Below are positions 11,196-25,586 of a stretch of 64,000 nt of DNA, piece after piece. Position numbers and translations under genes: made by a program. The notes beneath the pieces were generated by a model. That model saw only the letters and a program-made list of their open reading frames with translations. It did not search any database and was not told the DNA's origin. Source of the DNA: Lepturacanthus savala (lineage: Eukaryota > Chordata > Actinopteri > Scombriformes > Trichiuridae); NCBI GenBank assembly GCA_030544235.1, contig JARUPU010000029.1, forward strand, positions 1,550,001 to 1,614,000. The letters run 5' to 3'. Each line of letters opens with the position of its first letter. The first letter of the stretch is position 1.

Positions 11196-12894
11196 GAAAT
11201 GGTACAGTTTTGGATCAGAAATTCACCTGGAAAAGCTATTGTTTTCATGTGGTTTGTGTTTTAAAGTTTTTATTGCTCCATATGCATTCTCTCGGTTGGA
11301 AGAGCACAAAAAGACCAAAAGCTATGTAGGCCTAAATCAGTACAATATTTTTACAGAAAATCTTATTTACCTTTTACTATATGTAAAATGGTATAGTTTT
11401 GGATCAGAAATTCACCTGGAAAAGCTATTGTTTTCATGTGGTTTGTGTTTTAAAGTTTTTATTGCTCCATATGCATTCTCTCGGTCTGAAGAGCCCAAAA
11501 AGACAAAAAGCTATATAGGCCTAAATCAGTACAATATTTTTATAGAAAAACTTATTTACCTTTTACTTTATGTGAAATGGTATAGTTTTGGATCAGAAAT
11601 TCACCTGGAAAAGCTATTGTTTTCATGTGGTTTGTGTTTTAAAGTTTTTATTGCTCCATATGCATTCTCTCGGTCTGAAGAGCCCAAAAAGACAAAAAGT
11701 TATATAGGCCTAAATCAGTACAATATTTTTGTAGAAAAACTTATTCACTTTTACTTTATGTGAAATGGTATAGTTTTGGATCAGAAATTCACCTGGAAAA
11801 GCTATTGTTTTCATGTGGTTTGTGTTTTAAAGTTTTTATTGCTCCATATGCATTCTCTCGGTCTGAAGAGCACAAAAAGACAAAAAGCTATATAAGCCTA
11901 AATCAGAACAATATTTTTATAGAAAATCTTATTTACCTTTAACTTTATGTGAAATGGTACAGTTTTGGATCAGAAATTCACCTGGAAAAGCTATTGTTTT
12001 CATGTGGTTTGTGTTTTAAAGTTTTTATTGCTCCATATGCATTCTCTCGGTTGGAAGAGCACAAAAAGACCAAAAGCTATGTAGGCCTAAATCAGTACAA
12101 TATTTTTACAGAAAATCTTATTTACCTTTTACTATATGTAAAATGGTATAGTTTTGGATCAGAAATTCACCTGGAAAAGCTATTGTTTTCATGTGGTTTG
12201 TGTTTTAAAGTTTTTATTGCTCCATATGCATTCTCTCGGTCTGAAGAGCCCAAAAAGACAAAAAGCTATGTAAGCCTAAATCAGAACAATATTTTTATAG
12301 AAAATCTTATTTACCTTTAACTCTATGTGAAATGGTATAGTTTTGGATCAGAAATTCACCTGGAAAAGCTCTTGTTTTCATGTGGTTTGTGTTTTAAAGT
12401 TTTTATTGCTCCATATGCATTCTCTCGGTCTGAAGAGCCCAAAAAGACAAAAAGCTATATAGGCCTAAATCAGTACAATATTTTTATAGTAAAACTTATT
12501 TACCTTTTACTTTATGTGAAATGGTATAGTTTTGGATCAGAAATTCACCTGGAAAAGCTATTGTTTTCATGTGGTTTGTGTTTTAAAGTTTTTATTGCTC
12601 CATATGCATTCTCTCGGTCTGAAGAGCCCAAAAAGACAAAAAGTTATATAGGCCTAAATCAGTACAATATTTTTGTAGAAAAACTTATTCACTTTTACTT
12701 TATGTGAAATGGTATAGTTTTGGATCAGAAATTCACCTGGAAAAGCTATTGTTTTCATGTGGTTTGTGTTTTAAAGTTTTTATTGCTCCATATGCATTCT
12801 CTCGGTCTGAAGAGCACAAAAAGACAAAAAGCTATATAAGCCTAAATCAGAACAATATTTTTATAGAAAATCTTATTTACCTTTAACTTTATGT
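11196..12894 (+). repeat. 9-mer HOR, 1699 bp, copy 2
   Basis: This is a direct repeat of the previous 1699 bp, with r a v i r n a v i and the same AAGCTCTTG and ATAGTAAAAC marks in its seventh monomer. I noticed no difference in the open-frame translations between the two copies. Confidence 0.9.
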
Positions 12895-15160
12895 GAAATG
12901 GTACAGTTTTGGATCAGAAATTCACCTGGAAAAGCTATTGTTTTCATGTGGTTTGTGTTTTAAAGTTTTTATTGCTCCATATGCATTCTCTCGGTTGGAA
13001 GAGCACAAAAAGACCAAAAGCTATGTAAGCCTAAATCAGTACAATATTTTTACAGAAAATCTTATTTACCTTTTACTATATGTAAAATGGTATAGTTTTG
13101 GATCAGAAATTCACCTGGAAAAGCTATTGTTTTCATGTGGTTTGTGTTTTAAAGTTTTTATTGCTCCATATGCATTCTCTCGGTCTGAAGAGCCCAAAAA
13201 GACAAAAAGCTATATAGGCCTAAATCAGTACAATATTTTTATAGAAAAACTTATTTACCTTTTACTTTATGTGAAATGGTATAGTTTTGGATCAGAAATT
13301 CACCTGGAAAAGCTATTGTTTTCATGTGGTTTGTGTTTTAAAGTTTTTATTGCTCCATATGCATTCTCTCGGTCTGAAGAGCCCAAAAAGACAAAAAGTT
13401 ATATAGGCCTAAATCAGTACAATATTTTTGTAGAAAAACTTATTCACTTTTACTTTATGTGAAATGGTATAGTTTTGGATCAGAAATTCACCTGGAAAAG
13501 CTATTGTTTTCATGTGGTTTGTGTTTTAAAGTTTTTATTGCTCCATATGCATTCTCTCGGTCTGAAGAGCACAAAAAGACAAAAAGCTATATAAGCCTAA
13601 ATCAGAACAATATTTTTATAGAAAATCTTATTTACCTTTAACTTTATGTGAAATGGTACAGTTTTGGATCAGAAATTCACCTGGAAAAGCTATTGTTTTC
13701 ATGTGGTTTGTGTTTTAAAGTTTTTATTGCTCCATATGCATTCTCTCGGTTGGAAGAGCACAAAAAGACCAAAAGCTATGTAGGCCTAAATCAGTACAAT
13801 ATTTTTACAGAAAATCTTATTTACCTTTTACTATATGTAAAATGGTATAGTTTTGGATCAGAAATTCACCTGGAAAAGCTATTGTTTTCTTGTGGTTTGT
13901 GTTTTAAAGTTTTTATTGCTCCATAGGCATTCTCTCGGTCTGAAGAGCCCAAAAAGACAAAAAGCTATATAGGCCTAAATCAGTACAATATTTTCATAGA
14001 AAAACTTATTTACCTTTTACTTTATGTGAAATGGTATAGTTTTGGATCAGAAATTCACCTGGAAAAGCTATTGTTTTCATGTGGTTTGTGTTTTAAAGTT
14101 TTTATTGCTCCATAGGCATTCTCTCGGTCTGAAGAGCCCAAAAAGACAAAAAGCTATATAGGCCTAAATCAGTACAATATTTTTATAGAAAAACTTATTT
14201 ACCTTTTACTTTATGTGAAATGGTATAGTTTTGGATCAGAAATTCACCTGGAAAAGCTATTGTTTTCATGTGGTTTGTGTTTTAAAGTTTTTATTGCTCC
14301 ATATGCATTCTCTCGGTCTGAAGAGCCCAAAAAGACAAAAAGCTATATAGGCCTAAATCAGTACAATATTTTTACAAAAAAACTTATTTACCTTTTACTT
14401 TATGTGAAATGGTATAGTTTTGGATCAGAAATTCACCTGGAAAAGCTATTGTTTTCATGTGGTTTGTGTTTTAAAGTTTTTATTGCTCCATATGCATTCT
14501 CTCGGTCTGAAGAGCCCAAAAAGACAAAAAGCTATGTAAGCCTAAATCAGAACAATATTTTTATAGAAAATCTTATTTACCTTTAACTCTATGTGAAATG
14601 GTATAGTTTTGGATCAGAAATTCACCTGGAAAAGCTCTTGTTTTCATGTGGTTTGTGTTTTAAAGTTTTTATTGCTCCATATGCATTCTCTCGGTCTGAA
14701 GAGCCCAAAAAGACAAAAAGCTATATAGGCCTAAATCAGTACAATATTTTTATAGTAAAACTTATTTACCTTTTACTTTATGTGAAATGGTATAGTTTTG
14801 GATCAGAAATTCACCTGGAAAAGCTATTGTTTTCATGTGGTTTGTGTTTTAAAGTTTTTATTGCTCCATATGCATTCTCTCGGTCTGAAGAGCCCAAAAA
14901 GACAAAAAGTTATATAGGCCTAAATCAGTACAATATTTTTGTAGAAAAACTTATTCACTTTTACTTTATGTGAAATGGTATAGTTTTGGATCAGAAATTC
15001 ACCTGGAAAAGCTATTGTTTTCATGTGGTTTGTGTTTTAAAGTTTTTATTGCTCCATATGCATTCTCTCGGTCTGAAGAGCACAAAAAGACAAAAAGCTA
15101 TATAAGCCTAAATCAGAACAATATTTTTATAGAAAATCTTATTTACCTTTAACCTTATGT
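12895..15160 (+). repeat. 9-mer HOR copy 3, expanded to 12 monomers
   Basis: The order is r a v i r, then an inserted t t k, then n a v i. The total is 2266 bp, or 1699 plus three monomers. The inserted trio spans about 13840-14405 and resembles the t-t-k run of the 29-mer super-repeat. The first r has ATGTAAGCC, a private change. The end carries CTTTAACCTTATG (about 15148-15160), a mark repeated 5475 bp further on. Confidence 0.85.
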
Positions 15161-16859
15161 GAAATGGTACAGTTTTGGATCAGAAATTCACCTGGAAAAG
15201 CTATTGTTTTCATCTGGTTTGTGTTTTAAAGTTTTTATTGCTCCATATGCATTCTCTCGGTTGGAAGAGCACAAAAAGACCAAAAGCTATGTAGGCCTAA
15301 ATCAGTACAATATTTTTACAGAAAATCTTATTTACCTTTTACTATATGTAAAATGGTATAGTTTTGGATCAGAAATTCACCTGGAAAAGCTATTGTTTTC
15401 ATGTGGTTTGTGTTTTAAAGTTTTTATTGCTCCATATGCATTCTCTCGGTCTGAAGAGCCCAAAAAGACAAAAAGCTATATAGGCCTAAATCAGTACAAT
15501 ATTTTTATAGAAAAACTTATTTACCTTTTACTTTATGTGAAATGGTATAGTTTTGGATCAGAAATTCACCTGGAAAAGCTATTGTTTTCATGTGGTTTGT
15601 GTTTTAAAGTTTTTATTGCTCCATATGCATTCTCTCGGTCTGAAGAGCCCAAAAAGACAAAAAGTTATATAGGCCTAAATCAGTACAATATTTTTGTAGA
15701 AAAACTTATTCACTTTTACTTTATGTGAAATGGTATAGTTTTGGATCAGAAATTCACCTGGAAAAGCTATTGTTTTCATGTGGTTTGTGTTTTAAAGTTT
15801 TTATTGCTCCATATGCATTCTCTCGGTCTGAAGAGCACAAAAAGACAAAAAGCTATATAAGCCTAAATCAGAACAATATTTTTATAGAAAATCTTATTTA
15901 CCTTTAACTTTATGTGAAATGGTACAGTTTTGGATCAGAAATTCACCTGGAAAAGCTATTGTTTTCATGTGGTTTGTGTTTTAAAGTTTTTATTGCTCCA
16001 TATGCATTCTCTCGGTTGGAAGAGCACAAAAAGACCAAAAGCTATGTAGGCCTAAATCAGTACAATATTTTTACAGAAAATCTTATTTACCTTTTACTAT
16101 ATGTAAAATGGTATAGTTTTGGATCAGAAATTCACCTGGAAAAGCTATTGTTTTCATGTGGTTTGTGTTTTAAAGTTTTTATTGCTCCATATGCATTCTC
16201 TCGGTCTGAAGAGCCCAAAAAGACAAAAAGCTATGTAAGCCTAAATCAGAACAATATTTTTATAGAAAATCTTATTTACCTTTAACTCTATGTGAAATGG
16301 TATAGTTTTGGATCAGAAATTCACCTGGAAAAGCTCTTGTTTTCATGTGGTTTGTGTTTTAAAGTTTTTATTGCTCCATATGCATTCTCTCGGTCTGAAG
16401 AGCCCAAAAAGACAAAAAGCTATATAGGCCTAAATCAGTACAATATTTTTATAGTAAAACTTATTTACCTTTTACTTTATGTGAAATGGTATAGTTTTGG
16501 ATCAGAAATTCACCTGGAAAAGCTATTGTTTTCATGTGGTTTGTGTTTTAAAGTTTTTATTGCTCCATATGCATTCTCTCGGTCTGAAGAGCCCAAAAAG
16601 ACAAAAAGTTATATAGGCCTAAATCAGTACAATATTTTTGTAGAAAAACTTATTCACTTTTACTTTATGTGAAATGGTATAGTTTTGGATCAGAAATTCA
16701 CCTGGAAAAGCTATTGTTTTCATGTGGTTTGTGTTTTAAAGTTTTTATTGCTCCATATGCATTCTCTCGGTCTGAAGAGCACAAAAAGACAAAAAGCTAT
16801 ATAAGCCTAAATCAGAACAATATTTTTATAGAAAATCTTATTTACCTTTAACTTTATGT
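15161..16859 (+). repeat. 9-mer HOR, 1699 bp, copy 4
   Basis: The order r a v i r n a v i returns. The first r has CATCTGG in place of CATGTGG. This copy lies inside the 29-mer super-repeat and is therefore repeated at about 20636-22334 and again at about 29321-31019. Confidence 0.88.
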
Positions 16860-19502
16860 GAAATGGGACAGTTTTGGATCAGAAATTCACCTGGAAAAGC
16901 TATTGTTTTCATCTGGTTTGTGTTTTAAAGTTTTTATTGCTCCATATGCATTCTCTCGGTTGGAAGAGCACAAAAAGACCAAAAGCTATGTAGGCCTAAA
17001 TCAGTACAATATTTTTACAGAAAATCTTATTTACCTTTTACTATATGTAAAATGGTATAGTTTTGGATCAGAAATTCACCTGGAAAAGCTATTGTTTTCA
17101 TGTGGTTTGTGTTTTAAAGTTTTTATTGCTCCATATGCATTCTCTCGGTCTGAAGAGCCCAAAAAGACAAAAAGCTATATAGGCCTAAATCAGTACAATA
17201 TTTTTATAGAAAAACTTATTTACCTTTTACTTTATGTGAAATGGTATAGTTTTGGATCAGAAATTCACCTGGAAAAGCTATTGTTTTCATGTGGTTTGTG
17301 TTTTAAAGTTTTTATTGCTCCATATGCATTCTCTCGGTCTGAAGAGCCCAAAAAGACAAAAAGTTATATAGGCCTAAATCAGTACAATATTTTTATAGAA
17401 AAAGTTATTTACCTTTTACTTTATGTGAAATGGTATAGTTTTGGATCAGAAATTCACCTGGAAAAGCTATTGTTTTCATGTGGTTTGTGTTTTAAAGTTT
17501 TTATTGCTCCATATGCATTCTCTCGGTCTGAAGAGCCCAAAAAGACAAAAAGCTATATAGGCCTAAATCAGTACAATATTTTTATAGAAAAACTAATTTA
17601 CCTTTTACTTTATGTGAAATGGTATAGTTTTGGATCAGAAATTCACCTGGAAAAGCTATTGTTTTCATGTGGTTTGTGTTTTGAAGTTTTTATTGCTCCA
17701 TATGCATTCTCTCGGTCGGAAGAGCACAAATAGACCAAAAGCTATGTAGGCCTAATCAGTACAATATTTTTACAGAAAATCTTATTTACCTTTTACTATA
17801 TGTAAAATGGTATAGTTTTGGATCAGAAATTCACCTGGAAAAGCTATTGTTTTCATGTGGTTTGTGTTTTAAAGTTTTTATTGCTCCATATGCATTCTCT
17901 CGGTCTGAAGAGCCCAAAAAGACAAAAAGCTATATAGGCCTAAATCAGTACAATATTTTTATAGAAAAACTTATTTACCTTTTACTTTATGTGAAATGGT
18001 ATAGTTTTGGATCAGAAATTCACCTGGAAAAGCTATTGTTTTCATGTGGTTTGTGTTTTAAAGTTTTTATTGCTCCATATGCATTCTCTCGGTCTGAAGA
18101 GCCCAAAAAGACAAAAAGTTATATAGGCCTAAATCAGTACAATATTTTTGTAGAAAAACTTATTCACTTTTACTTTATGTGAAATGGTATAGTTTTGGAT
18201 CAGAAATTCACCTGGAAAAGCTATTGTTTTCATGTGGTTTGTGTTTTAAAGTTTTTATTGCTCCATATGCATTCTCTCGGTCTGAAGAGCACAAAAAGAC
18301 AAAAAGCTATATAAGCCTAAATCAGATCAATATTTTTATAGAAAATCTTATTTACCTTTAACTTTATGTGAAATGGTACAGTTTTGGATCAGAAATTCAC
18401 CTGGAAAAGCTATTGTTTTCATGTGGTTTGTGTTTTAAAGTTTTTATTGCTCCATATGCATTCTCTCGGTCGGAAGAGCACAAATAGACCAAAAGCTATG
18501 TAGGCCTAATCAGTACAATATTTTTACAGAAAATCTTATTTACCTTTTACTATATGTAAAATGGTATAGTTTTGGATCAGAAATTCACCTGGAAAAGCTA
18601 TTGTTTTCATGTGGTTTGTGTTTTAAAGTTTTTATTGCTCCATATGCATTCTCTCGGTCTGAAGAGCCCAAAAAGACAAAAAGCTATATAGGCCTAAATC
18701 AGTACAATATTTTTATAGAAAAACTTATTTACCTTTTACTTTATGTGAAATGGTATAGTTTTGGATCAGAAATTCACCTGGAAAAGCTATTGTTTTCATG
18801 TGGTTTGTGTTTTAAAGTTTTTATTGCTCCATATGCATTCTCTCGGTCTGAAGAGCCCAAAAAGACAAAAAGCTATATAGGCCTAAATCAGTACAATATT
18901 TTCATAGAAAAACTTATTTACCTTTTACTTTATGTGAAATGGTATAGTTTTGGATCAGAAATTCACCTGGAAAAGCTATTGTTTTCTTGTGGTTTGTGTT
19001 TTAAAGTTTTTATTGCTCCATAGGCATTCTCTCGGTCTGAAGAGCCCAAAAAGACAAAAAGCTATATAGGCCTAAATCAGTACAATATTTTCATAGAAAA
19101 ACTTATTTACCTTTTACTTTATGTGAAATGGTATAGTTTTGGATCAGAAATTCACCTGGAAAAGCTATTGTTTTCATGTGGTTTGTGTTTTAAAGTTTTT
19201 ATTGCTCCATAGGCATTCTCTCGGTCTGAAGAGCCCAAAAAGACAAAAAGCTATATAGGCCTAAATCAGTACAATATTTTTATAGAAAAACTTATTTACC
19301 TTTTACTTTATGTGAAATGGTATAGTTTTGGATCAGAAATTCACCTGGAAAAGCTATTGTTTTCATGTGGTTTGTGTTTTAAAGTTTTTATTGCTCCATA
19401 TGCATTCTCTCGGTCTGAAGAGCCCAAAAAGACAAAAAGCTATATAGGCCTAAATCAGTACAATATTTTTACAAAAAAACTTATTTACCTTTTATTTTAT
19501 GT

Positions 19503-19691
19503 GAAATGGTATAGTTTTGGATCAGAAATTCACCTGGAAAAGCTATTGTTTTCATGTGGTTTGTGTTTTAAAGTTTTTATTGCTCCATATGCATTTTCTC
19601 GGTCTGAAGAGAACAAAAAGACAAAAAGCTATATAGGCCTAAATCAGTACAATATTTTTATAGAAAAACTCATTTACCTTTTACTTTATGT
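19503..19691 (+). repeat. Monomer subtype x (GAGAACAAAAAG, CATTTTCTCGG)
   Basis: The unit reads CATTTTCTCGG and GAGAACAAAAAG and ends with GAAAAACTCATTTACC. It follows k in the super-repeats (also near 24978, 34041, 42349, 46317, 49526, 54059 and 57835). From 42 kb on, its second half is of the n type (ATGTAAGCC, CAGAACAAT) but with CTTTTAC and no TAA, so that frame stays open. Confidence 0.88.
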
Positions 19692-20111
19692 GAAATGGTA
19701 TAGTTTTGGATCAGAAATTCACCTGGAAAAGCTATTGTTTTCATGTGGTTTGTGTTTTAAAGTTTTTATTGCTCCATATGCATTCTCTCGGTCTGAAGAG
19801 CCCAAAAAGACAAAAAGCTATATAGGCCTAAATCAGTACAATATTTTCATAGAAAAACTTATTTACCTTTTACTTTATGTGAAATGGTATAGTTTTGGAT
19901 CAGAAATTCACCTGGAAAAGCTATTGTTTTCATGTGGTTTGTGTTTTAAAGTTTTTATTGCTCCATATGCATTCTCTCGGTTGGAAAAGCACAAAAAGAC
20001 CAAAAGCTATGTAGGCCTAAATCAGTACAATATTTTTACAGAAAATCTTATTTACCTTTTACTATATGTAAAATGGTATAGTTTTGGATCAGAAATTCAC
20101 CTGGAAAAGCT

Positions 20112-23100
20112 CTTGTTTTCATGTGGTTTGTGTTTTAAAGTTTTTATTGCTCCATATGCATTCTCTCGGTCTGAAGAGCCCAAAAAGACAAAAAGCTATA
20201 TAGGCCTAAATCAGTACAATATTTTTATAGTAAAACTTATTTACCTTTTACTTTATGTGAAATGGTATAGTTTTGGATCAGAAATTCACCTGGAAAAGCT
20301 ATTGTTTTCATGTGGTTTGTGTTTTAAAGTTTTTATTGCTCCATATGCATTCTCTCGGTCTGAAGAGCCCAAAAAGACAAAAAGTTATATAGGCCTAAAT
20401 CAGTACAATATTTTTGTAGAAAAACTTATTCACTTTTACTTTATGTGAAATGGTATAGTTTTGGATCAGAAATTCACCTGGAAAAGCTATTGTTTTCATG
20501 TGGTTTGTGTTTTAAAGTTTTTATTGCTCCATATGCATTCTCTCGGTCTGAAGAGCACAAAAAGACAAAAAGCTATATAAGCCTAAATCAGAACAATATT
20601 TTTATAGAAAATCTTATTTACCTTTAACCTTATGTGAAATGGTACAGTTTTGGATCAGAAATTCACCTGGAAAAGCTATTGTTTTCATCTGGTTTGTGTT
20701 TTAAAGTTTTTATTGCTCCATATGCATTCTCTCGGTTGGAAGAGCACAAAAAGACCAAAAGCTATGTAGGCCTAAATCAGTACAATATTTTTACAGAAAA
20801 TCTTATTTACCTTTTACTATATGTAAAATGGTATAGTTTTGGATCAGAAATTCACCTGGAAAAGCTATTGTTTTCATGTGGTTTGTGTTTTAAAGTTTTT
20901 ATTGCTCCATATGCATTCTCTCGGTCTGAAGAGCCCAAAAAGACAAAAAGCTATATAGGCCTAAATCAGTACAATATTTTTATAGAAAAACTTATTTACC
21001 TTTTACTTTATGTGAAATGGTATAGTTTTGGATCAGAAATTCACCTGGAAAAGCTATTGTTTTCATGTGGTTTGTGTTTTAAAGTTTTTATTGCTCCATA
21101 TGCATTCTCTCGGTCTGAAGAGCCCAAAAAGACAAAAAGTTATATAGGCCTAAATCAGTACAATATTTTTGTAGAAAAACTTATTCACTTTTACTTTATG
21201 TGAAATGGTATAGTTTTGGATCAGAAATTCACCTGGAAAAGCTATTGTTTTCATGTGGTTTGTGTTTTAAAGTTTTTATTGCTCCATATGCATTCTCTCG
21301 GTCTGAAGAGCACAAAAAGACAAAAAGCTATATAAGCCTAAATCAGAACAATATTTTTATAGAAAATCTTATTTACCTTTAACTTTATGTGAAATGGTAC
21401 AGTTTTGGATCAGAAATTCACCTGGAAAAGCTATTGTTTTCATGTGGTTTGTGTTTTAAAGTTTTTATTGCTCCATATGCATTCTCTCGGTTGGAAGAGC
21501 ACAAAAAGACCAAAAGCTATGTAGGCCTAAATCAGTACAATATTTTTACAGAAAATCTTATTTACCTTTTACTATATGTAAAATGGTATAGTTTTGGATC
21601 AGAAATTCACCTGGAAAAGCTATTGTTTTCATGTGGTTTGTGTTTTAAAGTTTTTATTGCTCCATATGCATTCTCTCGGTCTGAAGAGCCCAAAAAGACA
21701 AAAAGCTATGTAAGCCTAAATCAGAACAATATTTTTATAGAAAATCTTATTTACCTTTAACTCTATGTGAAATGGTATAGTTTTGGATCAGAAATTCACC
21801 TGGAAAAGCTCTTGTTTTCATGTGGTTTGTGTTTTAAAGTTTTTATTGCTCCATATGCATTCTCTCGGTCTGAAGAGCCCAAAAAGACAAAAAGCTATAT
21901 AGGCCTAAATCAGTACAATATTTTTATAGTAAAACTTATTTACCTTTTACTTTATGTGAAATGGTATAGTTTTGGATCAGAAATTCACCTGGAAAAGCTA
22001 TTGTTTTCATGTGGTTTGTGTTTTAAAGTTTTTATTGCTCCATATGCATTCTCTCGGTCTGAAGAGCCCAAAAAGACAAAAAGTTATATAGGCCTAAATC
22101 AGTACAATATTTTTGTAGAAAAACTTATTCACTTTTACTTTATGTGAAATGGTATAGTTTTGGATCAGAAATTCACCTGGAAAAGCTATTGTTTTCATGT
22201 GGTTTGTGTTTTAAAGTTTTTATTGCTCCATATGCATTCTCTCGGTCTGAAGAGCACAAAAAGACAAAAAGCTATATAAGCCTAAATCAGAACAATATTT
22301 TTATAGAAAATCTTATTTACCTTTAACTTTATGTGAAATGGGACAGTTTTGGATCAGAAATTCACCTGGAAAAGCTATTGTTTTCATCTGGTTTGTGTTT
22401 TAAAGTTTTTATTGCTCCATATGCATTCTCTCGGTTGGAAGAGCACAAAAAGACCAAAAGCTATGTAGGCCTAAATCAGTACAATATTTTTACAGAAAAT
22501 CTTATTTACCTTTTACTATATGTAAAATGGTATAGTTTTGGATCAGAAATTCACCTGGAAAAGCTATTGTTTTCATGTGGTTTGTGTTTTAAAGTTTTTA
22601 TTGCTCCATATGCATTCTCTCGGTCTGAAGAGCCCAAAAAGACAAAAAGCTATATAGGCCTAAATCAGTACAATATTTTTATAGAAAAACTTATTTACCT
22701 TTTACTTTATGTGAAATGGTATAGTTTTGGATCAGAAATTCACCTGGAAAAGCTATTGTTTTCATGTGGTTTGTGTTTTAAAGTTTTTATTGCTCCATAT
22801 GCATTCTCTCGGTCTGAAGAGCCCAAAAAGACAAAAAGTTATATAGGCCTAAATCAGTACAATATTTTTATAGAAAAAGTTATTTACCTTTTACTTTATG
22901 TGAAATGGTATAGTTTTGGATCAGAAATTCACCTGGAAAAGCTATTGTTTTCATGTGGTTTGTGTTTTAAAGTTTTTATTGCTCCATATGCATTCTCTCG
23001 GTCTGAAGAGCCCAAAAAGACAAAAAGCTATATAGGCCTAAATCAGTACAATATTTTTATAGAAAAACTAATTTACCTTTTACTTTATGTGAAATGGTAT

Positions 23101-25586
23101 AGTTTTGGATCAGAAATTCACCTGGAAAAGCTATTGTTTTCATGTGGTTTGTGTTTTGAAGTTTTTATTGCTCCATATGCATTCTCTCGGTCGGAAGAGC
23201 ACAAATAGACCAAAAGCTATGTAGGCCTAATCAGTACAATATTTTTACAGAAAATCTTATTTACCTTTTACTATATGTAAAATGGTATAGTTTTGGATCA
23301 GAAATTCACCTGGAAAAGCTATTGTTTTCATGTGGTTTGTGTTTTAAAGTTTTTATTGCTCCATATGCATTCTCTCGGTCTGAAGAGCCCAAAAAGACAA
23401 AAAGCTATATAGGCCTAAATCAGTACAATATTTTTATAGAAAAACTTATTTACCTTTTACTTTATGTGAAATGGTATAGTTTTGGATCAGAAATTCACCT
23501 GGAAAAGCTATTGTTTTCATGTGGTTTGTGTTTTAAAGTTTTTATTGCTCCATATGCATTCTCTCGGTCTGAAGAGCCCAAAAAGACAAAAAGTTATATA
23601 GGCCTAAATCAGTACAATATTTTTGTAGAAAAACTTATTCACTTTTACTTTATGTGAAATGGTATAGTTTTGGATCAGAAATTCACCTGGAAAAGCTATT
23701 GTTTTCATGTGGTTTGTGTTTTAAAGTTTTTATTGCTCCATATGCATTCTCTCGGTCTGAAGAGCACAAAAAGACAAAAAGCTATATAAGCCTAAATCAG
23801 ATCAATATTTTTATAGAAAATCTTATTTACCTTTAACTTTATGTGAAATGGTACAGTTTTGGATCAGAAATTCACCTGGAAAAGCTATTGTTTTCATGTG
23901 GTTTGTGTTTTAAAGTTTTTATTGCTCCATATGCATTCTCTCGGTCGGAAGAGCACAAATAGACCAAAAGCTATGTAGGCCTAATCAGTACAATATTTTT
24001 ACAGAAAATCTTATTTACCTTTTACTATATGTAAAATGGTATAGTTTTGGATCAGAAATTCACCTGGAAAAGCTATTGTTTTCATGTGGTTTGTGTTTTA
24101 AAGTTTTTATTGCTCCATATGCATTCTCTCGGTCTGAAGAGCCCAAAAAGACAAAAAGCTATATAGGCCTAAATCAGTACAATATTTTTATAGAAAAACT
24201 TATTTACCTTTTACTTTATGTGAAATGGTATAGTTTTGGATCAGAAATTCACCTGGAAAAGCTATTGTTTTCATGTGGTTTGTGTTTTAAAGTTTTTATT
24301 GCTCCATATGCATTCTCTCGGTCTGAAGAGCCCAAAAAGACAAAAAGCTATATAGGCCTAAATCAGTACAATATTTTCATAGAAAAACTTATTTACCTTT
24401 TACTTTATGTGAAATGGTATAGTTTTGGATCAGAAATTCACCTGGAAAAGCTATTGTTTTCTTGTGGTTTGTGTTTTAAAGTTTTTATTGCTCCATAGGC
24501 ATTCTCTCGGTCTGAAGAGCCCAAAAAGACAAAAAGCTATATAGGCCTAAATCAGTACAATATTTTCATAGAAAAACTTATTTACCTTTTACTTTATGTG
24601 AAATGGTATAGTTTTGGATCAGAAATTCACCTGGAAAAGCTATTGTTTTCATGTGGTTTGTGTTTTAAAGTTTTTATTGCTCCATAGGCATTCTCTCGGT
24701 CTGAAGAGCCCAAAAAGACAAAAAGCTATATAGGCCTAAATCAGTACAATATTTTTATAGAAAAACTTATTTACCTTTTACTTTATGTGAAATGGTATAG
24801 TTTTGGATCAGAAATTCACCTGGAAAAGCTATTGTTTTCATGTGGTTTGTGTTTTAAAGTTTTTATTGCTCCATATGCATTCTCTCGGTCTGAAGAGCCC
24901 AAAAAGACAAAAAGCTATATAGGCCTAAATCAGTACAATATTTTTACAAAAAAACTTATTTACCTTTTATTTTATGTGAAATGGTATAGTTTTGGATCAG
25001 AAATTCACCTGGAAAAGCTATTGTTTTCATGTGGTTTGTGTTTTAAAGTTTTTATTGCTCCATATGCATTTTCTCGGTCTGAAGAGAACAAAAAGACAAA
25101 AAGCTATATAGGCCTAAATCAGTACAATATTTTTATAGAAAAACTCATTTACCTTTTACTTTATGTGAAATGGTATAGTTTTGGATCAGAAATTCACCTG
25201 GAAAAGCTATTGTTTTCATGTGGTTTGTGTTTTAAAGTTTTTATTGCTCCATATGCATTCTCTCGGTCTGAAGAGCCCAAAAAGACAAAAAGCTATATAG
25301 GCCTAAATCAGTACAATATTTTCATAGAAAAACTTATTTACCTTTTACTTTATGTGAAATGGTATAGTTTTGGATCAGAAATTCACCTGGAAAAGCTATT
25401 GTTTTCATGTGGTTTGTGTTTTAAAGTTTTTATTGCTCCATATGCATTCTCTCGGTTGGAAAAGCACAAAAAGACCAAAAGCTATGTAGGCCTAAATCAG
25501 TACAATATTTTTACAGAAAATCTTATTTACCTTTTACTATATGTAAAATGGTATAGTTTTGGATCAGAAATTCACCTGGAAAAGCT
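20112..25586 (+). repeat. 29-mer super-HOR, 5475 bp, copy 2
   Basis: This is a direct tandem copy of the preceding 5475 bp. The junction lies between 20071 and 20112: upstream marks belong to the r monomer ending in ATGTAAAATGG, and downstream marks start with AAGCTCTTG. The far end is set at 25587, where AAGCTATTG and TTTTAATG replace the expected AAGCTCTTG and TTTTCATG. The translated open frames of the two copies agree wherever I compared them. Confidence 0.9.

Larger units (their letters stand above)
14637..20111 (+). repeat. 29-mer super-HOR, 5475 bp, copy 1
   Basis: Starting at the AAGCTCTTG mark, 29 monomers follow: a v i, the 9-mer r a v i r n a v i, then r a a a s, a v i s, a a t t k x a r. 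The length is 29 x 189 minus 6. Marks shared with copy 2 at exactly +5475 include CTTTAACCTTATG, ATGGGACAG (16862), CATCTGG, AAAAAGTTATTTACC and AAACTAATTTACC. The 9-mer and the tetramer are nested inside it. Confidence 0.9.
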
